A DNA stretch of 64,000 bases from Camarhynchus parvulus (lineage: Eukaryota > Chordata > Aves > Passeriformes > Thraupidae), in the NCBI RefSeq assembly GCF_901933205.1, contig NC_044573.1, positions 63,727,993 through 63,791,992 on the forward strand. Direction: 5' to 3'. The position numbers and the translations under genes were made by a program. Shown here one piece after another: positions 50,750 through 62,430 of this stretch. Below the pieces are notes generated by a model. It saw nothing but the letters and a program-made list of their open reading frames with translations, was not told the DNA's origin and made no database searches. How positions within the stretch are numbered: position 1 is the stretch's first letter; each line of letters begins with the position of its first letter.

Positions 50750-53700
50750 ATGAGTCCAACTTGATCAGTAGCATGAATGGAACTGTAACACAGGGAGTAA
50801 TTCCTTTTCCATGTAGCCAAAAGGACTTCCCAAGTTCAAAATATGTTTCATGCAGATTGAAAAATTGCTACCAGTAACTGGCCAGAAGAAAAAAAAAGAG
50901 ACTCAGAGAATGCAGTATGTATTTATCTGTATGAATTAATGATCTTTCTGGTCTCCACTCCTTAAATTCGTGTTGCAAACCTTGTGCTGTACAACCTCTG
51001 CTTGAATGCACCACCCCAGCACAATGACACTGATACTGCAAAACTCCACATCAGAACTGCTCCAGCTGTGAATGAGTTGTGCAGGTGTGGTGTCAAAAAC
51101 AAGCCAGGTTTCAGGGCCTGTCTATCCTATTAGGAATGTTTGGTGGGTCTAACATCACCTAGTGAAGCCATGAGATGGGTCCATGCTCCATGACAGAGGC
51201 TATGGAAAGTGCTTTCCAGAGGGAAAACGTTTGGGGTAGTGCAAAGCAATAAAATTCCAGAGGTAGTATTGAGTGTTATCTTAGGTAGGTCTCAAGGGCT
51301 TGATCTTGGTTTAGGGTTTGGGGTTTGTCTTACTTAATTCCTACTTTTTTACTATTAGGAGAAAGATACTGCCCTGGGCTGGGCTGTTATTTCACAGTCC
51401 CCAGGTCAGCATATTGAGATTCTGGAGTTCCTTGAGGAGTGCTAGAAGCTGTATTCTTCAGGACATTTGAGAGGATACTGAAGAAAATAATGTTAAATTT
51501 TTAAAAAATTATATTTTGCACAGGATTAACTATGTCACCAAGTAAGGTGCTTCTAGATGTACCTTTTGTGTTTCTTTGAGCCAGAGAACAAGATCATAAG
51601 GATGATGAAAATAATGTTGTACAGCTTTCAAAAAAAGGTAGTGTTATTTTTTCTAGTTCCAGCAGTACTAAAGAAGATTGAAGGAGAAACTGTAGTTGTT
51701 GCCATCATTGTTTTTTAGCTGAAGTCATACAGTATCTGGCAAGATGCTTATGTAACACTGTCTAAAATGTCTTTGTACTCAGAAAAGGTCATAAGTAAAT
51801 ATCGTTGAAGCTTAATCAGTGGAAGTACAGGACAATTTCTGAATTTCATTATAAATCTAGTTTAAATGCAGGGAAGTCAGCAGAGTTACTTGGGATTTAC
51901 AGTAGAGTAAGTGTGTGCAGAATATGGCTCCATGATTTTCAATGCTTTATTCCCAGTGTGCAGATATTATACACTTGTCAGCAACTTGCACTGAATAGTT
52001 TTAAAGAAGAGTCTCAGCTTGCAAACCCATAAAATACTAGCTACAGGACAAAAAAGTGAAAACTTTAACATTGTTTGATATACAAAAATGTTTTCTAGTG
52101 TTCCTCCAACAGTGTATAAAACTACTGAATGTTTCATGTAGGGATTACAGTAAATAGTTTTGTATGTAAGACATTTTAGAATAGGATGTAAAAGTACATA
52201 CCTGTTCTCTTTATAGCTGTGGTTATCTTCTCGATCCATTATGTATTTTTGTGATCTGTAGAGAAAGACATAAATCCTTTGGAGAAGGGCAGCTCTCCAC
52301 AGGAGCCTGGTTTATGTTCCTTTTGAGCTAGTTTAGATCCCTGGGTTGGCTGGCTTGGGGGTTTTTGGTAATCAGATAACAAAGCACTTTCACCACCTCA
52401 GATCCCACAGAAGAAGGGCAGGGCCCTTTGCTTCAGGAGATAAATGTGCCATCGATCATGCTGGGCAAGCAAAGGCAGCAGGAGGAGACAACTTTCAGCA
52501 CAAGTGGTCTGTTCCTTTTCTGGAGCAGCTGAAAATGAAATTTCATTTGAGGTGTAAAGCAAATCCTGCACTTCTGTATCACTGCTTATGAAGAACACAG
52601 TAAAAGGTGTGAATTGAACAAAGAATAAAAATCATAGAATCACCGAAATCACATTTGGCTTCACAAGACTTATACACAGGTCTGTGTCAAAACTTTCACA
52701 GGAGTCTTGGAATTTAGATCCTAAGCCTGGGTTTTTTCAGTACTAAGAGGAATGATGTAAAATATGGAAGAGGGGAAAGCAATCAGAAAGCTACTGGTGC
52801 AATAGACATGTAGTCCATGTAAAACAACATTTCCTTCTTGGGATTCCTGCATGCTTTTCTCTAGATTAGACCTATAGAGTCTTACCACTGCTGAGCAAAC
52901 TGCAGCTCCTGCCTGTCTGCACTTCCTTTACTGTACCCTGATTTATGTACAAAAAATGCTCCAAACCTGGCCTTGGAAATAAATAAAATGACAGGAAGGT
53001 TTTGTTCAGTGCTCTTGTTTTGAGAGATGCTTTAGGCTGTGCAAATTTCAAAAGGGGTGGTTTTTCCTGTTTATTTTCTAATCATGAACTTTTACAGTGT
53101 GCAAATATGGGAGGTGCAAATATATGAGGTAATTTTTCCTGCAGAAGCATCATGGAACAGGCAGATAAAACAGTACAGGAGTATTTAGGAGTGTTATTTA
53201 AAGGTAAAGAGTTGAACAACACAAGTGACTGTTAAATTCATTGCCAAACACAGCTTTTGTGAGTGCTTCAGAAAAATAATCATAGAAGTATTTTTGTGAA
53301 ATCTCTTTTGTTTGCATGTTTTGCTATCTCACTACAAATAAAAAAACATTCTCTTCCTCCTGGGAGAATTTAGTGTGACAATGACTTTTTGAGACAGACC
53401 AGTTTGGAAGACAAGGTGCAGCTGTGCACTCTAAGAAGGAAAGAACACTGTTCCCAGGCATTTCCTGGCCCAGGAGCAGTATGACTCCCACCAAACAGCC
53501 CGCTGCTCCAAGGACAGAGCTTGTCCCTCTTTTGGCTGGACACCTTTCTGTGCCACAGTGGCTCTGCCAGGCAGCAGGAGCAGTGCTGGGGTGCTTCCTG
53601 GCAGGCCCCTCCAGCAGGAGAACACTTGATGCACTGGCATCAAGGTTTCCCACAGCAAGATGTCCATTTTGCTTTCAAGTTCAGCAAAGAAGCAAGTGAG

Positions 53701-56700
53701 GAGGCAGCCTGGCTCAGAACTGAGTTTCCTTGTGATGTGGCTCTCTGCCTGCTGGCTCAGCCTGCTGCAGGCCACCCGTGCTTCAGTGGACATCCAGGCA
53801 GCACAGGGGGCAACTCTTCCCCTGGAAGATGGGTCTGGGAGGCAGCTGTGGGGAAGCTTTGGGGCCAGGGACTTTGCCAGGAGCCAGACTCCCCAGGACC
53901 CTGTGCATCCCAGGGAACAGGTTACCTGGTAGGACACCCAGGGATCCACCTATCTCAACTGAGAGCAAGGCCACATCCAAACTGATCCTGATTTCTTGTC
54001 TTCAGCAAAGAAAAAAAATAGCATAAAAAAGTGTTATCCCACTGATGCTAGGCATCAATAAGGGCACTAATAATGCAAATCTAGGAATGGGGGGTTGAAC
54101 ATTTATCCCTCTCTTTTCTAAGATTAGTCTAATCCTCCTACGCATGCAACACTTTCTATCAGTTACTTGATAAGCCATCATTATGAATTACCCAGTGATT
54201 TGTTGATTTGGCATGTATGCAGCGATTCCTCTGGTAAAGCAAGCCAAGAGAATTCATTTCTGACAGGAAGTTTCTGGATAACTAGAGATGGAGTGCCACT
54301 AGACATGTATTCAGATTATTTCCTTGTGAAATGGGCAGAAATATTTTAAAAAGTCTTTTTTTACTAGGCTTAATACTGTATTTTCAATGCTGACATGGAA
54401 ATCAGTTTGCATTTCTTTAAAGGTCTGAGAGATTTGTTGATGGTGGTTCTTTGTTTTAATTACAAGGACATCAATCTACATAAGTACATGAAATTACTGA
54501 AAACAAAACAAAGCATAAGAGCATCAGACACTTGGGTCTGGTCTGCATGTTCTGGTGGCAGGGCTGGGTATAGTGTGAAGAACATGACCAGAGCAGCTGG
54601 TTTCTGTCAAATGGCATCATGATGGCATAAAGGAAGGTGCACTGGGCCCTGCTGGCTCTATCATTCATGCTCTGCAGCTCAGCTGATGTAATTTTCTCTG
54701 ATGGTTCTCTCCCCTCTCTGCAGTGTCCTGGGGAGCTGCACGGCATTGCCCATTCATGCTGCACTTGATGGATAGCAAAGAGAACAGGAGGGCATCATCC
54801 AAAAAGGCAGCAGGGCTGCCTTCCCATTAATATTCCCATGTATCCTCTTGGGGAGCTCTAGGGGTAAAAATCACCAAGTCTGGAACTTGTTACCTACCGA
54901 GCCTGGAAATTGTTACTTTACAGATGTGGCAATGTTGATGTAAGGCCTTGTGATACTACAGGCTTTGCAAAATAATGCCATCTGTCCCCTGGAAATGAGG
55001 CTAAGATTAAACACACATCTCTCTTTATAGACCAGTGACTATGTGTCAAGGGCAGCATTTTTTGTTCACTGACCTGTAACGTGATTTGTAAATGCATTTG
55101 TCTCGTTTTATGTTCCCGTGTGTCCTTTGAGGGCTTTTCTAGTATACTAGCACCCATGTAAATACACTTAGTGAAGCAAGCACCTTGATAAGATTTTGGC
55201 TTGTGTATGTATTTTATCCTAAATTACTTCTTCCAAACAACCACATTTTCTTGCCTGTCCAATATAAAAACTTGCCTCACATGCTGTTGCTCTGGTGCCA
55301 AATTACTTCAGCTTTAACTCTCCCACAGAAACATTTGTGTGCAGAATTGCTTTTGTGCATGTTTTAAAACGGCATCGTGCAGTAGACTCACTGTTCAGTG
55401 AGTTCTAGGATTTGTTTAGCAAAAAAAGTGTGAAAAAATGTAAATATGAAACAATTAGATGTCATTTAAGAGCCAAAGCTATACCTCATCATGATTCACC
55501 AGAAAAATTTTGTCTAACAAAAAGCCCATATGTAATGGTATACTGTAATAATGATATAAAGGAAAGACAGAAACTTTTATTCTTTCTTAACACAAAATAA
55601 CGATTTCTGAATGTCAAATTCCTTGGTTGCTTCTGCTTAAATTTAGTCTTCTTTAAGAACAGCAAAAAATTTTCACTAAATTCCTCCCTCTCCTTCCCTG
55701 AGTTCTCAAAACTCTGAAGGAAGCAGGTCTTAGATAAGCTGTTAGATAATTTTTCCGTAGCCAAATAATTATCTTTTGTTTAGAATCTGTAAACAAATTA
55801 AATTGGGTTCTTTTTTAATCCATGTTGCCAGCATGAAATTAAATACAGCTGCTGTAAGTAACATTTATAATGGATGGTACTGCAAAAAAAGCAACTTTGA
55901 GTGTCACCTTGACTGGCTGCATATATTCCCTATTTTTCAATATGAATCAAATGAGAAAATGCAGGGCATAAATGCTCAACAGAACTTTTAGACAGCAACT
56001 TTCAGTCTAATTGCATGACTAATTTTATGCAAAAGATCATTACACAGCATGTCAGTCAGAAGAGCCTCATCCTCATGGCATTGCTAAGGGCGGGAGATTA
56101 CAACAACCATCTTGTGCCTTGACTAAGCTCTTTATTTTTATTTGGCTCTGGCTTGAAAGACATACAAATTCTAGATTAGAAATCCAGTGTATTACATGCT
56201 TTTGTGAGTAACCCAGGTTAGTTTTAAATTGCATAGGTTCTGTGGCTTGCTCTGTCCATCCTCAGGTAGCCACCTACAAAGCCACTGCAAGGAATAAAGC
56301 TGAGGACTGACCCCTGCACACCCATCAGATCCAGAGCGAGTGTGTGGCAGGCAGAGCCTGGAGCTGGCTCCAGTCCCCTCGTGGTGCCAGCCTGTGCACA
56401 CAGCAGCCAGGCACTCACACAGCATTTGGGGTGTCACCCAGGCTGTGAATTCCTTTTTAAAAGGTTGCACGGTGGCAATTGTCTTCAGCTGGGAAAGGGT
56501 TTGCTGTCTCAGCAGAGGACACTGATCCAGACAGACAGAAAAGCATACTCAGGTGAAGTTGCTAAGGGATATAAACCTGGTGAAAGGGTAAGTGAATGCA
56601 AAGCCTTAGAGCCATACCTGTACAAAGAGCTTGTGTTGTCTCCTGGGAATCCAGTCAGACACAGACCATGGACACCATTCTCAAGGGAAGTTAAAAAAAA

Positions 56701-59700
56701 TTGGGAACTTCTGGTTCAGATGACACTATACTTTCCAGCCTGTTGACTATGTCTTCTTGCTGCAGGCTACAAAGCTGCATCTAAATACAAATTAGTCAGA
56801 GCAATTAGATTTTTCCATACAATCTGAAAACAAGCGTCCCAGTTTACTTTCTTATGTGGAAAACTGCACGTTTCCCAAATAAACCCCAGCTGGGTTGCTG
56901 GAACTCTGCTGTCAGGAAGGTTTTCATTGGTGTGCACTGAAAATCTGGATGCTGTCATGCTCAGTGCCCATACTCTGTTTTATAGCAGGATTTTTCTTTC
57001 TTCAGGCAGAGCTGGGAACACTGACATTCACCCAGCGTGTTTCCTCTGTGCTGAATTCCTCTACGTTGAATGACTAACAAGAGACCAAGGAACACTCTGA
57101 AGATATCTTTTCATTGCTAATGCTCAGATTTTCCATTCATTGCCAAGACACAGCATCCATTTCCAGCAGTAAATGTCATGCACACAATGGCTCTGCTGTC
57201 GGTGTGAAAACCTAGCTTAACTAAAGGAGGAGGCCTAAAAGATCAGAGCGTATTCTCTGTGTGCAAAACTGTACAGTCAAAGTACGTTTCAAACTCCCGT
57301 AGAGGGATTAGACAGGGTTGTGTCCTAAGGCTTCATTATCTGCCTGCATCAAATGTAACATTTTATTTTTTTAGTTTGAATCATCTTTACATGCTGAGGC
57401 ACTAAAATTGATTATGGTCCTTCTTTGGGCAAAATAAGGGAGCATTTTTAGGAAGTTTTGCAGACTACAGACCTGACTGCATGGTCTTCACCGGGATGAA
57501 TGGGAGTGTTAAGGTGCTTGTTCTTAGCTTGGAGAAGACAGCATCGCAGAGGCTCTGTTTAAGCAAGCAGGAGATACCAGGGATGGCAACAGAAGATGGT
57601 ATAGGACAAAGGAAAGCAGAGCCAGCAAAGTCTCAGTGAAAAACAAATGCCAGGGAACACATCTGAGGTCAGTCACTGAACCAGAAGCAAGACCCAAATC
57701 AAAATCTGAATGTGCCTTGTAGATTGATCTTCAATGCACAGCCTGTAAATTGATTCCAAAGTGGTATGATTCCTCAGAGCAGAAGTGTTCCATGTGTATG
57801 AGACTATTTCCCCAGCTTTATATAGTCAGAGACAGATAAAATCTGATTTGAAAATAATATAGCGTGCAGTGAATAAATTATATGCTCTGGCATTTGGTGG
57901 TGTTTGTGAGATATAATTCTATTTCTAGAGCAGGGTAGGCTTAAATAGCCAAATGGTGTTTATAGGAGATGGGCTGCTGCATTCCTTTTCAGTTTGCTAA
58001 TATGCACTCGTCTGCTGAAGCAAACCAGCCCTGCACCCAATAAACACATGGGACTCTCTTCATCTGTGGGATGATGTGAATAAACCATCATGTCTTCACT
58101 GGAGATCTGTGCATCATATCTTAAATTGTGAAAAAAATCAAACAATTTAAACTGACTATGCTATTTGGGTGCACTTTCAGTCTGTGTGCCTTAACTTACC
58201 GAGTTGAAACTTGAACTAAAAATAATCTGTAGCTGGAAAATCTTTGTGATGGACACTGTAGAATTCCAGCAAGATGGCTGAGAAGTGTAGTTTGTTTTTG
58301 TAAAGGCTTTAGGATCTTTGTTTTAAGTGTGTTTAAACCATAAATGCTATTAAGTGTTTGTTTTACTGCTGTTCAGCACTTTCAGGGTTGCATTAGGAAA
58401 TGGGGACATGTCATTTTGACTTGATTACCGTGGAAAACTTTATTTTGTACAGTCCTCCAGGCAGAGCATTGAAACATGAGTTCTGTGCTGGTGAATATAC
58501 TACAGAAGTGGGGCTACCATGCTGTGTAGTGCCACCACCAAGCAGTAAAGAGGTAGGGAATATACATGACTGAGAAAATTTAGGAAATTTTATGACTGAG
58601 CTGACGACACTCAGTCACTGGAAAAAAAATAAGCTACGACAATGGAGCAAATGTTTATGATTCTTCTCTTCAATGTAATTTTCACTGCTACAAAGTGATT
58701 CTAAACACAAAGCACTTTGGGAGATTGTGATAAAAATTTTTTAGAGTGGTTCTCTTTCTCTACAGTGATCCGAACAATCCCCCAAGACCAATGTCTGAAC
58801 TTGTGTAGCTGCAGTTAGTGCAGTTTTAGAAGGCATCAGGCTTTATTCAGGATTCTGCTTTCAGTCTCCAAAAATTCAAATTCTGTCTGGAAAGGAAGGT
58901 GCTGAGACAAAGCCCTTGATCCTTTCTTCTCAGATCTTGCTAGGGTAGTAGCTCAGTGTAAAGCTTCACCCAGTTCTGCTCAAGCAGCTGCCCCCTACCC
59001 TTTTACTGAGAATCATTTTAGCTGAGATTGTTGGTGTGATCAGCTAATTAAGCCAGACAGAAGCAGGCAGAAAGCCAAGGCATGATTTTTCACTTGCAGC
59101 ATCTAGGTCTTGAGAAGGAAATTGTTAACATGTGGTTGCTATCTTGCCACTTGGAAATGAGTAATTGTGCTGGAACACTCTTTCACTGTGGAGGGGGACT
59201 CTGTCAATGGAATTGCAAGCCTTCCTGACGGGAACAAGGACAGATAACAAACAAGGTAACCAAAGTAACTGCTTGATTGTTGATATTAATGCCCAGAAGG
59301 GAATATGTCTATTAGGTTTTTTCCATGTCTTTCTATTTTATCTTTCTCTCATTCAACAATGATCCATATTCAAGTAAGATTAAGGACAATGCAAATTGAA
59401 GGAAGGAAATAACTGTCTTTAAGCAATGTCCTTTTGCTTTTGGACTAGCTGGGGTTGTTCTTCATCTTTCTCAGAAATTCCTGTGTATAGACAGTGAGCA
59501 GGGTTGGCTGCTTGGTTCGAATTTCTCTTTGTTTACAGTGACAAAAAAGACCTTGGCTTGTAAGCAAAGCACTGAGCAAGGATGTGTCCTGAAGGACAGG
59601 AACAGCTGGGCCTTCTGCAAGCTCTGCTGGGTTGTGTGGTCTCCAGGCCAATTTTGCTTACACTATGTGAATTATCTGCATATCCAATTTTATAAATTAT

Positions 59701-59784
59701 TCCAAAGATGAATTGGTATAATGTTACTCTCCAAGCTTCCCTCCTACCCTCTCCAAGATGAAGCAAATCTGCAGGTTTTCAGAG

Positions 59785-59835
59785 CTTTCTTCTCACCCTT
59801 TCTCTGTTTCTCCTTTTCTCCTTTCTTTCTTTCTA
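59785..59835 (+). repeat. Pyrimidine-rich tract
   Basis: A run almost entirely of C and T, with a CTTTCTTTCTTTCT end at 59821-59834. Confidence 0.8.
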
Positions 59836-60339
59836 CTGGCTGCCCAGACTTCATGAAAGCAAGCAAGAAAAGACTTATCAAGCTACTTATTTTTCTGCCT
59901 AAAACTTTTACATCAAAGAAAATTGGAGTAGTTTCTGAACTGAAGAGTTTTTGAAGAGAACATGAAAACTCCAAAACCTGATACTGACACATTCCTGCTA
60001 CGTCATGGTACATATATATGTTTCTGTGTAGCATCCAGAACATTACATTTGACTGTTGCTATTTAGTGAGAACTGACAGCGCACTTCATGCTGTTCAAGA
60101 GGCAAATGAAAATTCAGACCTCCTACCAGGAGCCTGTTCCTTATTTCTGAAAAACTAACTATGCCTTAATTTTAGTCTGGGAGTTAATGTTATTTCAGAA
60201 TTGTCTTCTTAATTTCCATCATTCCTCTTCTGGAGATGTGGAAAATCACCTTCTTTACTATATCTCCCACTACTCTCTTCATTACCATCTGTTACGAGCT
60301 TGCTGTTAATTTCAACCTCCCTTTTTTTTCTTTTGGGAA

Positions 60340-60440
60340 GAAAAACAAAACCAAAACCAAACACTAAATCCCCCCCCCCCCGCCCTCCCCACCAAAACCC
60401 AAAGAAACAACCCCAAAAAACAACCCAAACAAAAAAACAG
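60340..60440 (+). repeat. C/A-rich low-complexity tract with C12 run
   Basis: Twelve C in a row (60370-60381) are followed by G, C3, T, C4 and then repeated AAAACCC/ACAACCC words. The - strand is therefore rich in runs of three or more G and could form a G-quadruplex. No gene overlaps it. Confidence 0.88.
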
Positions 60441-61679
60441 TCCGTCTGTATAGCTGCTGAACAACTTACCAGCAGTAAGAAAGAACTCCTTTCAGAGACC
60501 CAAGCCAATACTTCTGCTTAGGTCAGCCAAGAGGAATTGTCTTTTCTTGGGTACATCCTCCACCCATCTCTTCTTTCCAAGGGAAAACAGTTTTCACTAG
60601 GCAAGCTGATACTCTGCCAGCCAGAAAAACCTGTGCTGTTTGAAACACTAAAGCTGTCTTTAATAAAAATCTTCTGTCTAATATAACCATTCTTTCTCTA
60701 TTAGCCATCTGCGTAGTATTAAAGGGTTCAGACAATAGTATTTAATGGTATTAAGAAAACAGTAATTTTCTAAACATGCATTATTTTTAAATTTCATCTG
60801 TTCTTTGATACTTTTTCTAACAGCCATGCACAGCATAAAGGTACCCAAACTGCTTGGATCCTCCCTGTTTATTTTTAAAGGAATTGAAATTGGTTAATAA
60901 TAGTGACAGCGCTGTTACAACAAAATCAATTTTAATCAAAATGTCAGTTCACTGAGCTATGGATAAACAGATCTATGGGTAGTAAGCACATTTAGCACAG
61001 TCTAACAGGAAAACATTAAAACTGGAGAGCCATGGACTCCCTCCCTAACTCCGTAGTAGGCTGCTGTGTGCTCAGTTTTCATCATCTTTGAAATGGCCCC
61101 AGCAAGACTCACTCCCACGAGTTTGGAAGTGATGACTGAAACTGCAAGGCAGAATAAAAGTGAAAGATTTTGAGGAGAGGCTCTATACCATGAAAGCCTG
61201 AAGGAACAGATATTTTACACCATCTCTTTGAAAGCCTCAACACACACCCACACACGGATTGTCATGAATAACTCTGATGATGCACTTGCCAGCTACTCTG
61301 CAGATACAAGCAAGCCAGTAAATGAGTTGCCTTCTCATTTGCAGTGGTTGGCAGTGCCTGCATCAAAGCTGAAATATGATGAAAGGATTTGTGTCATGTG
61401 TCCTGAACAGGAGCAGGTCTGCATCATGCTCATTTGCTGTCCAGCAAACACTATTTCCTGACAGCGACATGCTCACAGGGGCAGGTCTCCCTCTTTGCTG
61501 TGCTGAGCAGTGAGTCCAGCCAAATCTGCCACTCTTCTGTTTAATCTGTAACAGTGTGATCAACTGTCAAATCTCAGGAGATTCTATGGAGCTAGCATTG
61601 TATTTAAAAATAGAGCTGATAAGAGTGTGGGTGAGGGAAGAGCACATTCAGAAATCTGGCTTTTTGCTCTTCGTGAGAA

Positions 61680-61711
61680 CTCTCTCTTTCTCTCTCTCTC
61701 TTTCTCTCTCT
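61680..61711 (+). repeat. (CT)n microsatellite, imperfect
   Basis: CT dinucleotides interrupted by two TTT steps, about 32 bases. Confidence 0.93.
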
Positions 61712-61918
61712 GACAGATTTTGCAAAGAGCTCACCATATGGGGGATGAGGGCTTGGGAAAACCTTACCCTGAGTTCCTTCAATACTGTCCTCTGCTGGGG
61801 TGGTAAACTGTATGATTTAACTTGCATAGCTAAGTGGATAATTTGTTCTATGGTCCTAATGTGCTTATTCATCCTTCATACAGTCATTGGAGTCATTACC
61901 GAGGTCCAGTCAGTCAAA

Positions 61919-62133
61919 TTGACAGGACAAAGTGTGATGGCTCTAAACAGACAAGGGCAGGTTTAGATTAGATATTAGGAAGTGGTGGATGCCCCATCCC
62001 TGGCAGTGTTTGAGGCCAGGTTGGACAGGGCTTTGAGCAACCCAGTCTAGTACAAGGTGTCAGGAGGGTTGGAACTAGGTGATCTTTAAGGTCCCTTCAA
62101 ATCCAAACCATTCTGTGATTCTATGGTTCTATG
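61919..62133 (+). mobile_element. CR1 LINE 3' end with internal deletion
   Basis: It starts GACAGGACAAAGTGTGATGG and continues GGTTTAGATTAGATATTAGG. It then jumps directly to AAGTGGTGGATGCCCCATCC, skipping the roughly 50 bases that normally intervene. It finishes with GGAACTAGGTGATCTTTAAG and the tail TTCTGTGATTCTATGGTTC. Confidence 0.93.
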
Positions 62134-62199
62134 AAATTACTTGTTTAAACCTTTACAAGTGGGTATGCAAACCCTGCATATGTATCAAGCAGAGCTTCC

Positions 62200-62430
62200 C
62201 CACAGACCAGTGGGGAAATATAGGTTGGATATTAGGAAAAAGTTTTTTACAGAAAGGGTGATAAAGTTCTGGAATGGTCTGCCTGGGGAGGTGGTGGAGT
62301 CACCATTCCTGAATGGGTTTAAAAAGAGACTGGATGTGGCACTTGGTGCCGTGGTTTAGTTGAGGTGTTAGGGAATGGGTTGGACTCAATGTTCTTGAAG
62401 GTCTCTTCCAACCTAGTCATTCTGTGAATT
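62200..62430 (+). mobile_element. CR1 LINE 3' end (CR1-Y-like), adjacent copy
   Basis: It contains AATATAGGTTGGATATTAGG, GAATGGTCTGCCTGGGGAGG, GACTGGATGTGGCACTTGGT, GGTTGGACTCAATGTTCTTG and AGGTCTCTTCCAACCTAGTC, and ends CATTCTGTGAATTC. It is a different subfamily from the copy 70 bp upstream, so it is an independent insertion. Confidence 0.93.

Larger units (their letters stand above)
50750..61918. other. Long intergenic stretch, no gene and almost no repeats
   Basis: About 11 kb without a recognisable transposon, the longest such stretch here. It includes a GC-richer patch at 53420-53960 in which frames up to 172 codons overlap on both strands, with no family resemblance. Simple-sequence tracts at 59785-59835, 60340-60440 and 61680-61711 are listed separately. 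No exon of a neighbouring gene is recognised. Confidence 0.5.

Noticed and set aside
52629..52650. AATCATAGAATCACCGAAATC, resembling a reverse CR1 tail
   Set aside because: Only about 14 bases fit and the following sequence does not continue as CR1.
53431..53949. 172-codon open frame on the - strand, overlapping other long frames
   Set aside because: Several frames on both strands are open over the same bases, which is a composition effect and not coding evidence.
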